From the NCBI GenBank assembly GCA_002305615.1, contig DBPU01000024.1, forward strand, positions 1 through 6,859: a stretch of DNA of 6,859 nt, given 5' to 3'. This document shows, piece after piece, positions 5,583 through 6,859 of this stretch. A model generated the notes under the pieces. The model made no database searches. It was not told where the DNA came from and saw nothing but the letters and a program-made list of their open reading frames with translations. The translations under genes were made by a program, and so were the position numbers. Source of the stretch: Verrucomicrobia bacterium UBA1412 (lineage in GTDB: Bacteria; Verrucomicrobiota; Verrucomicrobiia; Limisphaerales; UBA1412). Within the stretch, counting starts at the first letter, position 1. Every line of letters begins with the position of its first letter.

Positions 5583-6464
5583 TTATCGCGGGCGGGTTGC
5601 CGGGGTTTGCCAGTTTTTATGCCAACGCAGATTCCATAAATCTTCCAGTTTTACCTTTTCCGCATGTCCGTCACTCATCCCGATATTGATGGCTCCGGGC
5701 ATGACGCCCGCAGGGTTAAAATCACGAGGTGCTTTGGCCGGGGAGATATTCCCATGGCGCCCAATCGTCAGGCGTCCCATTTCATTGGTGCGCTCCCAGT
5801 AAGAGCGGCCGGCATACAAATCCCTGGCCGGGAGATCATTTTCCATGGGCCAGGCGTCCACCCAGACCGAATCGAAAAAGACAGGTGTTTTGGAGGGAGT
5901 ATCTATATTCTGTGACTGCAGATAGAACAACTTCTCGGAACCGACAAACATTCCATCCTTCAATCCTGCCGTGTATAGCCAGCCATTGTAACCATAGCTG
6001 CCGGAATACATGCGCGCCTTCGGGTCGTTTTCCGCGGACCAGCGAACCCAGGCAGTATCGGCAGAACCCTGTTTATCCTCACCCACCTTTGGTTTGCCTT
6101 TCAATCGAGCCGCAGGGCAAGCAAAGATTTTTTCGTTCTGATTTTGATTTTCTGAAATCAGTGCCCCCATCCAAACTCCTTTTTCGTTCCAGTATCCTCC
6201 CTCTTGCCCATTACTTCCTTTTTCCAAATTCCCATAATCCAGATGTTCTCCATGGTCATCGGAGTGCGTATAATTGGCCAGAGTCAGTTGTTTAATGTTA
6301 CTGGTGCAATTGACCTGGGTGGCCTTTCTTTTGGCGGAAGACAGGGCAGGCATCAGGAGCGCGCTCAGTATAGCGATAATGCCCATTACTACCAGTAACT
6401 CAATTAACGTGAAAGCCAGTGAGGATTTCTCCGGGCCGGCCCTTTTTTTATATGCCTGTTTCAA
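5583..6464 (-). CDS. Prepilin-like protein with type IV pilin/type II secretion N-terminal methylation motif
   Basis: The protein has 293 residues. A short basic leader (1-17, ending SSLA) precedes FTLIELLVVMGIIAILSALL, so a prepilin peptidase would cut between A17 and F18; Glu22 is the conserved Glu+5. The usual -1 Gly is replaced by Ala, as is common in PVC prepilin-like proteins. The first hydrophobic helix (18-40) anchors the protein and packs the pseudopilus core. A globular domain follows with CTSNIKQL and a C-terminal NIGMSDGHAE (260-269) then LEDLWNLRWHKNW, a signature I associate with the very numerous solitary prepilin-like proteins of Verrucomicrobiota and Lentisphaerota, of unknown individual function. 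The start must be TTG (6462-6464): an in-frame TAA lies nine bases upstream and there is no usable ATG before the motif. It follows the membrane protein gene by two bases, implying translational coupling. No pilus assembly genes are in view. Confidence 0.87.
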   Translation of the reverse strand: MKQAYKKRAGPEKSSLAFTLIELLVVMGIIAILSALLMPALSSAKRKATQVNCTSNIKQLTLANYTHSDDHGEHLDYGNLEKGSNGQEGGYWNEKGVWMGALISENQNQNEKIFACPAARLKGKPKVGEDKQGSADTAWVRWSAENDPKARMYSGSYGYNGWLYTAGLKDGMFVGSEKLFYLQSQNIDTPSKTPVFFDSVWVDAWPMENDLPARDLYAGRSYWERTNEMGRLTIGRHGNISPAKAPRDFNPAGVMPGAINIGMSDGHAEKVKLEDLWNLRWHKNWQTPATRPR

Positions 6465-6466
6465 TT

Positions 6467-6859
6467 TTATTTACCCTTTCTCAGGAACGTCTTTCTGGAT
6501 ATCCAAAGGAAAAGAATTATAAGAATCGCACAGACAACCGTTACTCCCAACCACCTGGAAGAAGCAGGTTCCCAGGGTTTATTCTCCTCGGGCTGAGGCG
6601 TAAGGCCCGAATCATCTACGATAAAAGTTTTCTGGTTAGCCTGATACAACACAATTGGATCCGGAGTGTTGGTACCATCGGCCAGCAAAAACATACCGGG
6701 AGAATACCCCGCACCCTCAAGAGGCGCCTTTCCAATATCCATATCCACCAAAATATTTGTAATGTAGAAAGTATGACTCGCTCCCGAGGGGAGGATGTAT
6801 TTCATTTCATTGACGATGATGTTGGGAAGCCCTGTTTTTCCTACCGGTTTTGAGTAAAT
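6467..6859 (-). CDS. Unrecognised single-pass membrane protein, C-terminal part (5' end outside window)
   Basis: The frame is open from the right window edge to TAA at 6467-6469 and gives 130 residues. An ATG at 6803-6805 is possible, but the 18 codons before it are also open and read smoothly (VGKTGLPNIIVNEMKY), so the gene probably begins outside the window. An extracytoplasmic-looking region (about 1-85, rich in beta-type sequence such as HTFYITNILVDMDIG and GMFLLADGTNTPDPIVLYQ) is followed by a proline/glutamate linker (86-100), one transmembrane helix (about 102-120) and a basic tail, SRKTFLRKGK. This suggests type I topology with the main domain outside. I do not recognise the family. 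Its stop lies two bases before the prepilin-like start, so the two are probably co-transcribed, and it may help present or process the pseudopilin; that is inference. Confidence 0.7.
   Translation of the reverse strand: MYSKPVGKTGLPNIIVNEMKYILPSGASHTFYITNILVDMDIGKAPLEGAGYSPGMFLLADGTNTPDPIVLYQANQKTFIVDDSGLTPQPEENKPWEPASSRWLGVTVVCAILIILFLWISRKTFLRKGK
6474..6480 (-). promoter_or_regulatory. Weak ribosome binding site supporting the TTG start of the prepilin-like gene
   Basis: On the minus strand, GAAAGGG lies nine bases upstream of the TTG, inside the last codons of the upstream gene. It is the only purine-rich stretch that could direct initiation here. Together with the two-base gap to the preceding stop, it favours re-initiation by ribosomes finishing the upstream gene. 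Confidence 0.4.

Overview
The window looks like chromosomal DNA from a PVC-superphylum bacterium, most likely Verrucomicrobiota or its relatives Lentisphaerota/Kiritimatiellota. This is inferred from gene style. There is a prepilin-like protein with the A|FTLIELLVV leader and a C-terminal DGH motif. There is a secreted BspA-type leucine-rich-repeat protein with Ig-like domains and a C-terminal domain ending FFRVAQ. There is also a GH127/DUF1680 glycosidase. The two well-bounded upstream regions have no clear Shine-Dalgarno sequence. I could not confirm the taxonomy by search.

Layout, left to right: (1) 1-294, + strand, the C-terminal part of a DUF2752 membrane protein cut by the window edge. 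(2) A 103-base convergent gap with a hairpin/T-rich terminator that serves the minus-strand gene. (3) 398-2401, minus, a secreted GH127 beta-L-arabinofuranosidase-like enzyme. (4) 2402-2882, a 481-base intergenic region holding a putative GH127 promoter, a short degenerate repeat remnant, a 238-bp repeat (copy A) and three consecutive perfect hairpins. (5) 2883-5222, minus, a 779-residue secreted BspA-like protein built from duplicated LRR+Ig modules. (6) 5223-5582, a 360-base intergenic region with a putative promoter and the second copy (B) of the 238-bp repeat. (7) 5583-6464, minus, a prepilin-like protein with a forced TTG start. (8) 6467-6859, minus, the C-terminal part of an unrecognised single-pass membrane protein, 2 bases upstream of the prepilin-like gene and cut by the window edge.

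The last two genes form a tightly coupled unit. The BspA-like and GH127 genes each have their own upstream region, so they are probably separate transcripts. Three of the four minus-strand products carry export signals or a prepilin leader and the fourth is membrane-anchored, so the theme is cell-surface and plant-polysaccharide-related functions. The genes do not form a recognised pathway.

The most unusual structure is the repeat arrangement. Two nearly identical 237-238 bp elements with 32-nt imperfect inverted arms, built from a 10-bp periodic ACACGGAT-like unit, lie in direct orientation on either side of the BspA-like gene. This makes the gene look like a cassette that homologous recombination could delete or move. 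I did not find a convincing new enzymatic or defence system here.
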